64,000 bases of DNA, taken from contig NZ_CP132719.1 of assembly GCF_030845995.1 (NCBI RefSeq), positions 2,728,001 to 2,792,000 of the forward strand, in the 5' to 3' direction. The position numbers and the translations under genes were made by a program. The first letter of the stretch is position 1. Every line of letters starts with the position of its first letter. The notes under the pieces are model-generated. The model worked only from the letters and a program-made list of their open reading frames with translations. It did not search any database and was not told the origin of the DNA. Source of the stretch: Geothrix sp. 21YS21S-4 (GTDB taxonomy: Bacteria; Acidobacteriota; Holophagae; Holophagales; Holophagaceae). This document shows, in pieces, positions 35,956 through 45,535 of this stretch.

Positions 35956-36885
35956 ATGCGACATTCCCTCATCGCGCCGCTGGTGCTCCTGGGCACCGCG
36001 GTTTCCGCCCCCGCGCAGGTGAGCATCGGCGTGGGCATCGGGCTTCCCGGCGTGAACATCGGGATCAACTTCCCCATGTTCCCGGATCTCGTCCGCGTGC
36101 CCGGCTATCCCGTCTATTACGCCCCGGGCGCGGACGCGAACTACTTTTTCTACGACGGGATGTACTGGGTCTACCAGGGGGACGATTGGTACGCGAGCTC
36201 CTGGTACAACGGGCCCTGGGGGCGGGTCGCGCCGGAGGCGGTCCCCCTGTTCATCCTGCGGATCCCGGTGAGCTACTACCGCCGTCCCCCCGCCTTCTTC
36301 GGAAGCTGGCAGCGGGACGCCCCTCCGCATTGGGGCGAGCATTGGGGCCGCGGGTGGGAGGAGCGGCGCCGGGGTTGGAACACCTGGGACCGCCGTTCGG
36401 CGCCCGCCCCCGCCCGGCTCCCGACCTACCAGCGGAACTACGCGGGGGAGCGCTATCCCGGAGTTCAGCAGCAACGCGAATTGCGCGAGCGGAATTACCG
36501 CTACCAGCCCAGGGAAGGGATCGTGCGAGAGCACTACCGCGAGCAGCGGGCGCAACCCGCTGCACCGTCCCCTGATCGCGGGCCGCAGAGAGGTCAATCG
36601 CCCCGGGATTCCCGGCCCGCGGATCCGCAGCCCCAGCGCCCGAGGCCGGAAGAGCCGGCGCGACCGCGCCCCACGCCCCAATCCCCACCTCAATCCCAGC
36701 CCCAGCCCGGGGGTCGGGAAGCTCCCCGTCCGCAGCCTCCCCAGGGGCGGGAGCGGGAAGCTCCCGGGCGGACAGGTCCGGGTGAGGCCCGGCCGAGCCC
36801 GGGGCGCGATCAGGGGCGGGATCAGGGCCGCGGTCCGGAACGGCCCCGGGAGAACCGCGGCGAAAAGCCCAGGGAAGACCGGTAG
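35956..36885 (+). CDS. Secreted protein with aromatic domain and Pro/Arg/Gln-rich tail
   Basis: 309 residues: signal peptide (IAPLVLLGTAVSAPAQ), a glycine-rich strand segment (SIGVGIGLPGVNIGINFPMF), then a Tyr/Trp-rich domain (YFFYDGMYWVYQGDDWYASS ... GPWGRV ... IPVSYYRRPP) of a family seen in proteobacteria and acidobacteria without known function. The last 140 residues are disordered, rich in Pro, Arg, Gln, Gly with RDQGRDQGRG-type repeats. GGAGAG lies before the ATG. Probably an envelope or surface protein; the tail could bind nucleic acid or polyanions (inference). Confidence 0.75.
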   Translation: MRHSLIAPLVLLGTAVSAPAQVSIGVGIGLPGVNIGINFPMFPDLVRVPGYPVYYAPGADANYFFYDGMYWVYQGDDWYASSWYNGPWGRVAPEAVPLFILRIPVSYYRRPPAFFGSWQRDAPPHWGEHWGRGWEERRRGWNTWDRRSAPAPARLPTYQRNYAGERYPGVQQQRELRERNYRYQPREGIVREHYREQRAQPAAPSPDRGPQRGQSPRDSRPADPQPQRPRPEEPARPRPTPQSPPQSQPQPGGREAPRPQPPQGREREAPGRTGPGEARPSPGRDQGRDQGRGPERPRENRGEKPREDR

Positions 36886-36886
36886 A

Positions 36887-37540
36887 TTGAGCGGCCAGGG
36901 AGCGTCTTCCGGGGCCCCTCGCGTGGCCGTGATCGTGGCCCATCCCGACGACGAGATTCTGTGGGCCGGCGGGCTCCTTCTCGATCATCCGGAATGGTCC
37001 ACCTTCATCGCCGTGCTGTGCCGGCGGGACGATGCCGACCGCGCGCCCCGCTTCTTCCACGTCCTGGAGCGGCTGGGCACGCGGGGGGCCATGGGCGACC
37101 TGGACGACGGCCCCGCCCAGCGCCCCCTTCCCAATGGGACCGTGATGAAAGCCGTGCTCTCGCTGCTGCCCGAGCGGGAGTACGACCTCGTCCTCACCCA
37201 CTCGCCGCGCGGGGAGTACACGCGCCACCGGCGGCACGAGGAGACCTTCCGCGCGGTGTGGTCCCTGTGGAACCGGGGCGTCCTCCAGACCAAGACGCTG
37301 TGGGCGTTCGCCTATGGCGATGGCCACCTCGTGCACCTTCCGCGGGCCGAGGAGGACGCGACGCTGCGCCTGACCCTGTCCGAGGAGATCTGGAGCGCGA
37401 AGCGCCGTCTCATCACCGAGGTCTACGGCTTCGGCGAGGCGAGCTGGGAAGCCCGCACCACTCCCCGCGAGGAAGCCTTCCACTGCTTCGATACGCCCCA
37501 GGCCGCGGCGATCTGGTCAGAAGAGGGACGCTCCGCATGA
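36887..37540 (+). CDS. PIG-L (LmbE-like) de-N-acetylase
   Basis: About 217 residues, Zn-dependent deacetylase of GlcNAc-type sugars. Zinc motif VAHPDDEILWAGG and the distal HRRHEE. No ATG fits: TTG at 36887, two bases after the preceding stop, is the likely start, though a GTG at about 36932 is possible. Its TGA overlaps the ATG of the next gene (ATGA). In operon with a GT4 glycosyltransferase and a glycosidase, so it probably modifies a cell-surface or storage glycan. It is not close to bacillithiol BshB in sequence. Confidence 0.82.
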   Translation: MSGQGASSGAPRVAVIVAHPDDEILWAGGLLLDHPEWSTFIAVLCRRDDADRAPRFFHVLERLGTRGAMGDLDDGPAQRPLPNGTVMKAVLSLLPEREYDLVLTHSPRGEYTRHRRHEETFRAVWSLWNRGVLQTKTLWAFAYGDGHLVHLPRAEEDATLRLTLSEEIWSAKRRLITEVYGFGEASWEARTTPREEAFHCFDTPQAAAIWSEEGRSA

Positions 37541-38679
37541 AGGTCCTGGTGCTGTACGACTACCCTCCTTCGCCGGGGGGCCTGGCCACCCAGGGGGACC
37601 TGCTGTATCGCGGCCTCCTGGAGCTGGGCGTGGAAGCGCGGGCGGCCCATCTGAAATCCGACCTGGAAAAGGAGTGGTACTACCGCTGGTTCAAGCCGGA
37701 CGTGGTGGTGGGCGTGGGCTTCTGGGGGGATTTCCCCGACATCGTCCACCATCCGCAGCGCTTCGGGATGCTGCCCGTGCCCTGGCTCCTGGCCGACGGC
37801 TACGTGGCGAACTACCGCCACGACCTCAACGAGATGCCGCTGATCCTGGTGACGGCGGACTGGGTGCGGGAGACCTACGTCCGCGACGGCATCCGGGGCG
37901 ACCACATGGTGACCCTCCCCGTGGGGTGCGATACGGACGCCTTCATTCCGCGGGAGCCCGGCGACCCCAAGGTGCATGCCGTGCGGCAGATCCTCGGCGT
38001 CCGTCCCGACCAGCTCATGATCCTCACCGTCGGCGGGGACGCGGCCTCCAAGGGCGCCCGGGAAGTCATGGAGGCCCTCGCCCGCCTTTCCGGCGAGGTC
38101 CCCGACTGGCGCTACGTCTGCAAGGTCTGGCCTCAGCCGCGGACCGCGATCCAGAACGCCCTGGACGAAGCGCTGGCCGCCCAGCTCGGGATGGCGGACC
38201 GGGTGAGTTTCCCCACCCACCGCGTGTCCCGAAACCTCATGCCCTTCCTCATCTCCGCCTGCGACGTGTACGCCGCGCCCTCCCGCCTGGAGGGATTCGG
38301 GATGCCTCAGGTGGAAGCGGGCGCCTGCGGGAAGCCGGTGATCGGAATCCGGGCCATGGCCATGCTGGACACGCTGGTCCACGGGGAGACCGCCTTCCTG
38401 GCCAGCGTGGCCCAGGAAAACCGCCTCGCCGAGACCGTCCTCGGCCCGGAGTCGGGCTTCGAGCCGGGCCACCGCATCATCTTCGACCGGCCCCGGGTGG
38501 CGGACTACCGCGCCGACGTGGGAGACCTCGCGTCCCACCTGCGGACCCTCCTCAACGACGCGCCCCTCCGCAGGCGGATGGGAGAGGCCGGCCGGCGGCG
38601 GGTGGTGGAACGCTTCGACTACCGGCGGGTGGCCCGGCGGTTCGTGGAGATCCTGTCCGAAAAGCTGTGGGGCGCCTGA
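37537..38679 (+). CDS. Family 4 glycosyltransferase
   Basis: 380 residues, GT-B fold. N-terminal KVLVLYDYPPSPGGLATQGD and the C-terminal retaining GT4 signature SRLEGFGMPQVEAGACGKPV, with the donor site Glu pair (E-x7-E: EGFGMPQVEAG). Overlaps the PIG-L stop (ATGA), and its own TGA shares a base with the next ATG (TGATG), so three products are translationally coupled. Acceptor and donor are unknown. Confidence 0.88.
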   Translation: MKVLVLYDYPPSPGGLATQGDLLYRGLLELGVEARAAHLKSDLEKEWYYRWFKPDVVVGVGFWGDFPDIVHHPQRFGMLPVPWLLADGYVANYRHDLNEMPLILVTADWVRETYVRDGIRGDHMVTLPVGCDTDAFIPREPGDPKVHAVRQILGVRPDQLMILTVGGDAASKGAREVMEALARLSGEVPDWRYVCKVWPQPRTAIQNALDEALAAQLGMADRVSFPTHRVSRNLMPFLISACDVYAAPSRLEGFGMPQVEAGACGKPVIGIRAMAMLDTLVHGETAFLASVAQENRLAETVLGPESGFEPGHRIIFDRPRVADYRADVGDLASHLRTLLNDAPLRRRMGEAGRRRVVERFDYRRVARRFVEILSEKLWGA

Positions 38680-39827
38680 TGGAACCCCGGCTCGGCGCCG
38701 CCATCCAGGATGCGCAGCGGGGGGCGGTCGCAGTCCTGATCCACAACGCCCACGGCCCCTTCGACGGCCTTCCCCGCACGGCCGGATGGGGCTACCCCGA
38801 GCCCTACACCCGCGACCTGCTCATTTCCTCGCTGGGCATCCTGGCCTCGGGGAACGCGGAACTCCTCGCGTCCCTCAAGCGCGTGATGGCGACGCTGGCC
38901 CGGAACCAGAGCCGCCGGGGACACATTCCGTCCCTGGTCCACGATCCCGAGGACCGCGGCGCGAGCGACACGACCCCGCTGTTCCTCCTGGTGGCGGGCA
39001 TCCTTCGGAACGTCCTCGGCCGGCCCCGCTACCTGGAAGGCCCCGTCCGCAGGGCCGCGCGCTGGATGGAATACCAGGCCGCCGACGACCGGGTGATGGT
39101 CTCCCAGCAGCCCACCAGCGACTGGCGGGACGAACAGTGGGTCCTGGGGCACGGCCTCTTCGTGAACACCCTCGTCTACGCGTACCTCAAATGCCTGGGG
39201 CAGTCCGAGCGGGCGGAGGCCCTCCAGGGGGCCCTCAACGGCCCCGCGGACGGCGTGGACCGGAACCACCCGGTGGAAGGCCTCGCCGTCCGTGGGCGGC
39301 CCACCTACGCCATGTGGTCCTACAAGGTGCTGGGGGATCCGCGCTGCGACGTGCTGGGCAACAGCCTCGCCATCCTCACGGGCCTGGCCCCGCCCTCGCG
39401 GGCGACCCGGATGGTGGCCTGGATCGAAGACGAATGCGACGCCCTGCGCTCCCGGGGGGAGCTGGCCTTGGACCTTCCCCCCTGCCTGTTCCCCTTCATC
39501 CAACCCACGGACGAGGACTGGCGTCCGCGGTACGCGCAGTACAACCTTCCGGGCCGCTATCACAACGGCGGCGTCTGGCCCTTCGTGTGCGGGTTCTATG
39601 TGGCGGCCCTGGTGGCCGCGGGCCGGCCCCGCCTGGCGCGAAGGAAGCTGGAGGCCCTCACCGACCTGGTGCGGCCCGCGCGGGAGGTCCGGGTCGCCTA
39701 CGGCTTCAACGAATGGTTCCAGGCCCAGGACGGCGCTCCCTCCGGGCAGGACTGGCAGACGTGGTCCGCCTCCATGTACCTGTATGCGGCCGCCTGCGTC
39801 GAGCGGGGCCGGGCGCTCTATTTCTGA
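38679..39827 (+). CDS. Six-hairpin glycosidase (GH100 invertase / amylo-1,6-glucosidase-like)
   Basis: 382 residues with (alpha/alpha)6-barrel features: WGYPEPYTRDLLISSLGILA at the N-terminus, RGHIPSLVHDPEDRG, DWRDEQWVLGHGLFVNTLVY, and the late GRYHNGGVWPFVCGFYVAAL that resembles the HNGG(S)WP motif of neutral invertases and debranching enzymes. No signal peptide, so cytoplasmic. The upstream frame is open into the GT gene, but the coupled ATG is clear. Sucrose, trehalose-like or glycogen-type substrates are all possible. Confidence 0.7.
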   Translation: MEPRLGAAIQDAQRGAVAVLIHNAHGPFDGLPRTAGWGYPEPYTRDLLISSLGILASGNAELLASLKRVMATLARNQSRRGHIPSLVHDPEDRGASDTTPLFLLVAGILRNVLGRPRYLEGPVRRAARWMEYQAADDRVMVSQQPTSDWRDEQWVLGHGLFVNTLVYAYLKCLGQSERAEALQGALNGPADGVDRNHPVEGLAVRGRPTYAMWSYKVLGDPRCDVLGNSLAILTGLAPPSRATRMVAWIEDECDALRSRGELALDLPPCLFPFIQPTDEDWRPRYAQYNLPGRYHNGGVWPFVCGFYVAALVAAGRPRLARRKLEALTDLVRPAREVRVAYGFNEWFQAQDGAPSGQDWQTWSASMYLYAAACVERGRALYF

Positions 39828-39917
39828 AATGCGGAGGGAACTGGAACCGCGAGGCGACGGGTGGACCTAGACTGTTGCCAGGGAACGTACGGAACTCGCG
39901 CGCCGCAGGAGGAACGG

Positions 39918-41000
39918 ATGGTTCAGCCCCGAAGCGTCATCACGGGGACGGGAAGCTGCATTCCCCCGCGGAAGATCCCGAACGACGCGTTCCTGGAGCA
40001 TCGGTTTTTCGAGGATCGCGACCGGCCCTATTCCCCAGCGGAGACCGCGCGGATCGTCTCCAAATTCCGCGACATCACCGAGATCTCCGAACGCCGCTAC
40101 GTCGCGGACGATCTGGTGGCCTCGGACCTCGCCTTCGAGGCGGGAAAGCGGGCGCTGGACTCCGCCGGCATCGATCCCGAGACGCTGGACTACGTCATCG
40201 TGGCGCACAACTTCGGGGATATCCGGGCGGACGACCGGCGGTCCGACCTCGTCCCCACGCTGGCCGCGAGGGTCAAGGCGAAGCTGCGCATCGCCAACCC
40301 GTCCTGCGTCGCCTACGACCTCCCCTTCGGCTGCCCCGGCTGGCTCCAGGCCGTGATCCAGGCCGACTACTACCTGCGCTCCGGCGACGCGAAGCGGGCG
40401 CTGGTGATCGGCACCGAGACCCTCTCCCGCGTGTCGGATCCCTTCGACCGCGACAGCCTGATCTACGCGGACGGCGCGGGCGCCGCGGTGCTGGAAGCCC
40501 AAGCGCATTCCGCGCCCGTGGGCATCCTGTCGCACGCCGTGCGGTCCGACACCCTGGAGCACGCGGACCTGCTGTGGATGGACCGCTCCTTCAATCCCGG
40601 TCCCGGCCACGATCAGCTCTACCTCAAGATGAAGGGCCGGAAGCTCTACGAATACGCCCTCGCCACCGTTCCCGGCGTCGTGCGCGAGTGCCTGGAGCGG
40701 GCGGGCCTCGGCCTGGCGGACGTGGACAAGGTGCTGATCCACCAGGCCAACGGAAAGATGGACGAGGCCATCCTCAAGCGGCTGTTCAAGCTCTACGGGA
40801 TCTCCGAGATTCCCGACGGAATCATGCCCATGACCGTCTCCTGGCTGGGCAACAGCTCCGTCGCCACGGTGCCCACCCTGCTCGATCTGGTGATGCGGGG
40901 CGAGCTGGACGGCCATGCCCTCGCGAGTGGAGACGACGTCGTGTTCGCCTCCGTGGGCGCCGGAATGAACATCAACGCCGTCGCCTACCGCTGTCCCTGA
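39918..41000 (+). CDS. fabH: 3-oxoacyl-ACP synthase III-type condensing enzyme
   Basis: 360 residues, thiolase fold. Catalytic Cys in NPSCVAYDLPFGCPGW, His in LIHQANGKM and Asn in WLGNSSVATVPTL. AGGAGG lies 6 nt before the ATG. The protein starts fatty-acid elongation from acyl-CoA and malonyl-ACP, but no other fab genes are near, so it may serve a special lipid or secondary pathway. The gene end overlaps the convergent histidine kinase by 16 bp. Confidence 0.82.
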   Translation: MVQPRSVITGTGSCIPPRKIPNDAFLEHRFFEDRDRPYSPAETARIVSKFRDITEISERRYVADDLVASDLAFEAGKRALDSAGIDPETLDYVIVAHNFGDIRADDRRSDLVPTLAARVKAKLRIANPSCVAYDLPFGCPGWLQAVIQADYYLRSGDAKRALVIGTETLSRVSDPFDRDSLIYADGAGAAVLEAQAHSAPVGILSHAVRSDTLEHADLLWMDRSFNPGPGHDQLYLKMKGRKLYEYALATVPGVVRECLERAGLGLADVDKVLIHQANGKMDEAILKRLFKLYGISEIPDGIMPMTVSWLGNSSVATVPTLLDLVMRGELDGHALASGDDVVFASVGAGMNINAVAYRCP

Positions 41001-42688
41001 TCCGCGCCCGGAACGTCCTCGGGGATCAGCTCGCGCATGAGCTTCGTGATCTCCCGGATGGAAAAGGGCTTTTCGATTCCCCGGGCCCATGGGTCCTGGC
41101 GGAGACTCTTCGCGATTTTCGGTTCCAGGTTCCCCGTGGCGAGAAGGACCGGCTTGGTGGGATGGAGGCGCCTGAGTTCCGCGAGCGTCTCAAGGCCCGT
41201 CATCCCCGGCATGTTGTGGTCCAGGATGACCAGGTCGAAGTCCACCTCCATCGAAAGGTAGCGGAGGGCGTCCAGCCCATCCACCGCCACCATGACCTTG
41301 TGGCCGAGTACCCGGAACATGGGAGGGATGGTGGATTGCATCAGCTCGTCGTCATCCACGAACAGGATGGTGAGGGAGCGGCCGATCGGAGTGTCGGTGG
41401 CCTTCTCGGGCGGGACGGCAGCTTTCGGATCGAGCAGCTCCGGCAAGATGAGCGAGACGGTGGTGCCCTGGCCGAAGCGGCTTTCGATCACCATCTCTCC
41501 GCCCATGGCCCGCGCCGTTTCCAGAGCCATGGACAGGCCCTGGCCGGTTCCCAGGCCGATGGGCTTGGTCGTGAAAAAGGGTTCGTGGGCGCGCACCCGG
41601 ACCTCGGGCAGCATCCCGCACCCCGTGTCCTCCACCGAGAGTTCGACCAGCGAACCGGGCAGCCTTTGGATCCGCAGGGACAACCGCCCGCCCGCCGACA
41701 TGGCGTCCGTGCTGTTCGCGCACAGGTTCATCAGGGCGGTGGAGAGCCGCGCCGGCTGCGCGAGGACGAACGGATGGGACTCGCAGGCCTCCATCGTGAA
41801 CTGGATGGAATGCGAGGACGTCCGCTCCAGCAGGCTGATCTGGTTGCTCACCAGGGTGTGTAAATCGACGGGCTCGGGATCCTTGGGGTCCTTCCGGGAG
41901 AACCGCGTGAGCCCGCTCACCAGCTCCTTTCCCCGCACGGCGGCCTTTTCGATGAGGGCGAGGGAACCCGCGAATTCCCCCTGGACCCCAACGTTCAACT
42001 TGAGGGTTTCCGTGACGGCGTAGATCGCGCCCAGGATGTTGTTGATGTCGTGGGCCACCCCCGCCGCCAGCCTTCCCAGGCTGTCGAGCTGCTGGGCGTG
42101 CTGGATCTCCATCTCGTAGCGCTGGCGATCCACTTCCGCCTGATGCTGCTCGGTGATGTCCACGAAGGCCAGGCGGCATTCCTCCCGCTGGGATGGCCAC
42201 GAGGCCTCGATCCGGATCCACTTGACCATCGCGTTTCTCGGCCGGAGGGGAAGTTCGCACACACCGGGAGGGTTGCCTGCGAAGTGCCCATCGAGGAAGG
42301 CGAAGAAGTCCGCCCGATTCCGGGGGGCCATCCATTCGGGAAAGGAGCTTCCCACCAGGCTCGACCTCGACGTCTCGAGCAGGGTGGCCGCCGTCAGGTT
42401 CGCCCGCCAGATTTCGCCCTTCCGATCGATGACGAGGTAGCCCACCGGCGCGTGGTCGTAGAGGTCGGTGTAGGCCTCCAGCAGCGCTTCGATCTCCTCC
42501 CCGGAGCGCTTGAGCTCCCCGTTCTGCATTTCCAGTTCGATCTGATGGACCTGAAGCTCGTGGAGAAGCCGCAGGGCTTCCGACTTGCTGACGTTCGCGA
42601 GGGGAACCTCCTCCTTCCGCGCCAGCGTCAACTCCGCGGAGCGTCGAAGCTCGTTCGGATCCTGGGGCAAGGATCGGTGTGGACCCAT
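40985..42688 (-). CDS. Hybrid histidine kinase: PAS, HisKA, HATPase, receiver
   Basis: 567 residues, no transmembrane segment. N-terminal coiled coil, PAS domain (about 65-190; YDHAPVGYLVIDRKGEIWRA), HisKA with H-box LAAGVAHDINNILGAI, HATPase (NLCANSTDAM, DTGCGM, GTGQGLSMAL) and a C-terminal receiver with ILFVDDDEL and phospho-Asp in LVILDHNMPGMTG. ATG at 42688 has GGAGG 4 nt upstream; the in-frame ATG at 42715 has its site too near. Downstream of the CheB-CheR-PAS gene on the same strand, so they may share a signal path. The signal is unknown. Confidence 0.92.
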   Translation of the reverse strand: MGPHRSLPQDPNELRRSAELTLARKEEVPLANVSKSEALRLLHELQVHQIELEMQNGELKRSGEEIEALLEAYTDLYDHAPVGYLVIDRKGEIWRANLTAATLLETSRSSLVGSSFPEWMAPRNRADFFAFLDGHFAGNPPGVCELPLRPRNAMVKWIRIEASWPSQREECRLAFVDITEQHQAEVDRQRYEMEIQHAQQLDSLGRLAAGVAHDINNILGAIYAVTETLKLNVGVQGEFAGSLALIEKAAVRGKELVSGLTRFSRKDPKDPEPVDLHTLVSNQISLLERTSSHSIQFTMEACESHPFVLAQPARLSTALMNLCANSTDAMSAGGRLSLRIQRLPGSLVELSVEDTGCGMLPEVRVRAHEPFFTTKPIGLGTGQGLSMALETARAMGGEMVIESRFGQGTTVSLILPELLDPKAAVPPEKATDTPIGRSLTILFVDDDELMQSTIPPMFRVLGHKVMVAVDGLDALRYLSMEVDFDLVILDHNMPGMTGLETLAELRRLHPTKPVLLATGNLEPKIAKSLRQDPWARGIEKPFSIREITKLMRELIPEDVPGADQGQR

Positions 42689-42830
42689 GAATCCTCCGCT
42701 TGACGCCGTCGGCATCCCTCCCGATCAAGCACCTTCCGCGCCAGCCCCATAAATTTAATGAATCAATTATTTATAAAATTATATATCCCCATTTATTTCT
42801 AAATTTCCATCAAAGTGATGCCGGGTTCTC
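42689..42830. other. Short AT-rich gap
   Basis: 142 bp, with a stretch at 42749-42800 of almost pure A/T. Likely promoter region of the minus-strand histidine kinase. No terminator is evident after the CheB-CheR gene. Confidence 0.4.
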
Positions 42831-45422
42831 TTATTTTGATGGAGCTGGAAGGGCTTTTTTCTGATCTTTCACCTGGCCTCGAAGCTCCGCTTCCAGGGCC
42901 TTGGCGCGCGAGATGTCCGTGAAGGAGACCACCACCCCGGCGCTGGCGCTCTGGGGCGTGCGATAGGGGAGGATGCGCACCGAATGCCAGGTCTTCCCGC
43001 CGCGGGAGCGGAGTTCCTTCTCGCAGGAGGCCCGCGTCCGAAGGACCTCGAGCGCATCCCCCGCCAGATCCGGGTAGTCGAGGTCGTTCACGATGTCGGT
43101 GATCGGCCGGCCCACGTCGCCCGGGATGAGCTTGAACAGCCGGGTGGCCCCCGTGGTGAACCGCCGGACGTTCAGCTGCTCGTCCAAAAAGAGGGTCGCC
43201 ACGTCGGTGGCGTCCAGCAGGTTTTGCATGTCGTTGTTGGTGGTGGAGAGTTCGTCCACCTTGGCCTGCTGCTCCGCATTCACCGTCTGCAGCTCCTCGT
43301 TCAGGGACTGCAATTCCTCGTTGGTGGACTGCAGCTCTTCGTTGGCGGCTTTCAGTTCCTCCTGGGAGCTCTGCATCTCCTCGCGGAGGATCTGCAGGTC
43401 CTCCATGCGGCCCTTCAGCTCCAATTCCAAATCGACCACCCGGGACTCCGTCGCGGATGCCGCCTTGCGGCGAGGGCGGGACTCGGAGGCCAGGGCGGCG
43501 GCCTGGTCGCTGAAGACGATCATCACCATCCCCTGCAGGGCGTCGGGGCTTTCGAGTTCCTGGACGGTGACGTCGACGATCTGGGTGCCGCCGTCGGTCT
43601 CCACCTTGAGGCCCCGGAGCAGAACGGGCCCCTTCCCTCCCACCGCCTTCTGGAAGGCCAGGGGGAGTTCCGCCCGCAGGCCTTCGCGGGCCATGGCGAA
43701 GACGTTCCAGTTGGCCTTGCCCATGGCCGGTTCCAGGTACTTCCCCGTCCGCCCGCTGACGTAGAGGATGTCGCCGGAAGCGGAGGCCAGGACGGAGGCC
43801 GGGGCGAACCGCTGCAGGAGGACCTGGTCGGCCAGAGCCTGGAGGTTGATCGAGGGCGTGGACATGGCGGACTTTCGGAGGGACTCCCTCAGGAGGGGGA
43901 CATGGAGGGGAAAGAGCGCTCGCTCGGGAAAGAAGCTTGCGGCCTGCCGCCGGAACAGTCTGGATTTTCCGGGATGCGGCGTGAAGAGGTCGGAGGCGTT
44001 CCCGATGCTCTCCGCGCTCCCGAGCAGCAGATGCCCGCCGGGGTTGAGGCTGTAGTGGAAGAGCGGCATCAGCCGCTTCTGGAGCTCGGGGGCGAGGTAG
44101 ATGAGCAGGTTCCTGCAGGCGAGCAGGTCCAGGTGGATGAAGGGGGGATCCTGGATGACGTCCTGGACCGCGAAGACGATCATCTCGCGGATTTCCCGGC
44201 GGATCCTGAATCCGCTTCCCTCGGCCCGGAACCACGCGCTCAGGCGCTCGGGCGAAAGCTCGGCCACGGCCCGGGCGGAGAAAAAGCCCCTGCGGGCCTT
44301 GCCGACCGCCTCCGGATCCAGATCCGTGGCGAAGATCTGGAGCGAGTAGGAGCCCTCCGGCTGGGCCTGATGCAGGGCCTCCCGGAAGGTCATGGCCAGG
44401 GTGTAGGCCTCCTCCCCCGTGGAGCAGGCCGCCACCCACGCCCGGAGGGGGCCGCCGCCGGGCCGGGACGCGAACAGGGCCGGGAAGACCTCTTCCCTGA
44501 GCTCCCGCCACGCCTCGGGATCCCGGAAGAAGCTCGTCACCCCGATGAGCAGCTCCTGGAACAGGAACTTCACCTCCTGCGGGTTCTCCGCCAGATGGCG
44601 CAGGTAGGCCGAAAGGGAGCCCAGGCCGTGGATCCCGATCCGCCGCTCGATCCGCCGGTAGACCGTGCTTTTCTTGTAGAGGGAGAAGTCGTGGCCCGTG
44701 CGGTCCCGGAGCAGGATGCAGATCTTGGCGAACGCGCTGCGATCGTGATCCGTGAGGCGCGGCTCGACGAGGCTCCGACCCAGGGCCTTCTGGACCAGTT
44801 CCACGATTTCCGAAGCCAAGGCCGCAGGGGGCGCCACCCGATCCGCGACGCCCTCCTCGATGGCGCTCTGCGGCATGCTGTCGAAGCGCGCGGAGGCGGG
44901 GCTTTCCACCAGGACCAAGCCGCCCCTCTCCCGGATCGCCCGGACGCCCTGGGCTCCGTCCGAGCCCATCCCCGAGAAGATGATTCCCACGGCGCCCTCG
45001 CGCCGGTCCTCGGCCAGGGCTTTGAAGAAGAAGTCGATGGGCAGCCTGCGGCCCGGAGGGTCGGCCGGCGGGAACAGGAAGAGCGTGCCCCGCAGGATCG
45101 ACATGTCCTTGTTGGGGGGAATGACGTAGACGTGATCGGGCCTGAGCTTCAGTTTGTCGGTCGCCCGGACCACCTTCATCAACGTGGCGCGCTGGAGGAG
45201 TTCCACCAGCATGCCCGGACGGTTGGGATCCAGGTGCTGCACCACCACGAACGCCATCCCGGAATTCGGAGGCAGATGCTTCAGGAACTCATCCAGCGCT
45301 TCCAGCCCGCCCGCCGAAGCCCCGATCCCCACGATGGGAAAGGCGATCGCCTGCGGCCCCGGACCCGCACCCTCCGCCCCGGAGGGCGGAGATGGCCGTC
45401 TCGATCGGAGCCCTTCCGCCAT
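42831..45422 (-). CDS. CheB-CheR-PAS fusion signalling protein
   Basis: 863 residues. CheB methylesterase domain first (about 20-205: VGIGASAGGLEALDEFL with catalytic Ser, VVQHLDPN His, FSGMGSDGAQG Asp), then CheR methyltransferase (about 215-480: TSFFRDPEAW, VAACSTGEEAYTLAM, IFATDLD), a PAS-like segment, a long coiled coil (SQEELKAANEELQSTNEELQ) and a terminal PAS domain (LLDATDVATLFLDEQLNVRR). No kinase domain follows. Start ATG at 45422 has GGGAG nearby; the frame is open to 45602 into unrelated DNA. Role likely in sensory adaptation, with the adjacent kinase as partner. Confidence 0.92.
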   Translation of the reverse strand: MAEGLRSRRPSPPSGAEGAGPGPQAIAFPIVGIGASAGGLEALDEFLKHLPPNSGMAFVVVQHLDPNRPGMLVELLQRATLMKVVRATDKLKLRPDHVYVIPPNKDMSILRGTLFLFPPADPPGRRLPIDFFFKALAEDRREGAVGIIFSGMGSDGAQGVRAIRERGGLVLVESPASARFDSMPQSAIEEGVADRVAPPAALASEIVELVQKALGRSLVEPRLTDHDRSAFAKICILLRDRTGHDFSLYKKSTVYRRIERRIGIHGLGSLSAYLRHLAENPQEVKFLFQELLIGVTSFFRDPEAWRELREEVFPALFASRPGGGPLRAWVAACSTGEEAYTLAMTFREALHQAQPEGSYSLQIFATDLDPEAVGKARRGFFSARAVAELSPERLSAWFRAEGSGFRIRREIREMIVFAVQDVIQDPPFIHLDLLACRNLLIYLAPELQKRLMPLFHYSLNPGGHLLLGSAESIGNASDLFTPHPGKSRLFRRQAASFFPERALFPLHVPLLRESLRKSAMSTPSINLQALADQVLLQRFAPASVLASASGDILYVSGRTGKYLEPAMGKANWNVFAMAREGLRAELPLAFQKAVGGKGPVLLRGLKVETDGGTQIVDVTVQELESPDALQGMVMIVFSDQAAALASESRPRRKAASATESRVVDLELELKGRMEDLQILREEMQSSQEELKAANEELQSTNEELQSLNEELQTVNAEQQAKVDELSTTNNDMQNLLDATDVATLFLDEQLNVRRFTTGATRLFKLIPGDVGRPITDIVNDLDYPDLAGDALEVLRTRASCEKELRSRGGKTWHSVRILPYRTPQSASAGVVVSFTDISRAKALEAELRGQVKDQKKALPAPSK

Positions 45423-45535
45423 CGCACTCCCATCTCCGCCCATCCGAGGGCCCATGACTGGAGTGTGGGACCTTCGGATGGACAGCGGAGGCGGGATTTC
45501 CCAATCACTTCTCCGGCCTTCCAGAAGCTTTGCCC

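Noticed and set aside
37423-38538. Minus-strand open frame opposite the GT4 gene, and many similar long antisense frames elsewhere
   Set aside because: High-GC shadows without domains or ribosome sites.
37537-38679. PIG-L plus GT4 as bacillithiol genes bshB-bshA
   Set aside because: The GT4 N-terminus and the PIG-L sequence do not match BshA/BshB motifs, and bshC is absent.
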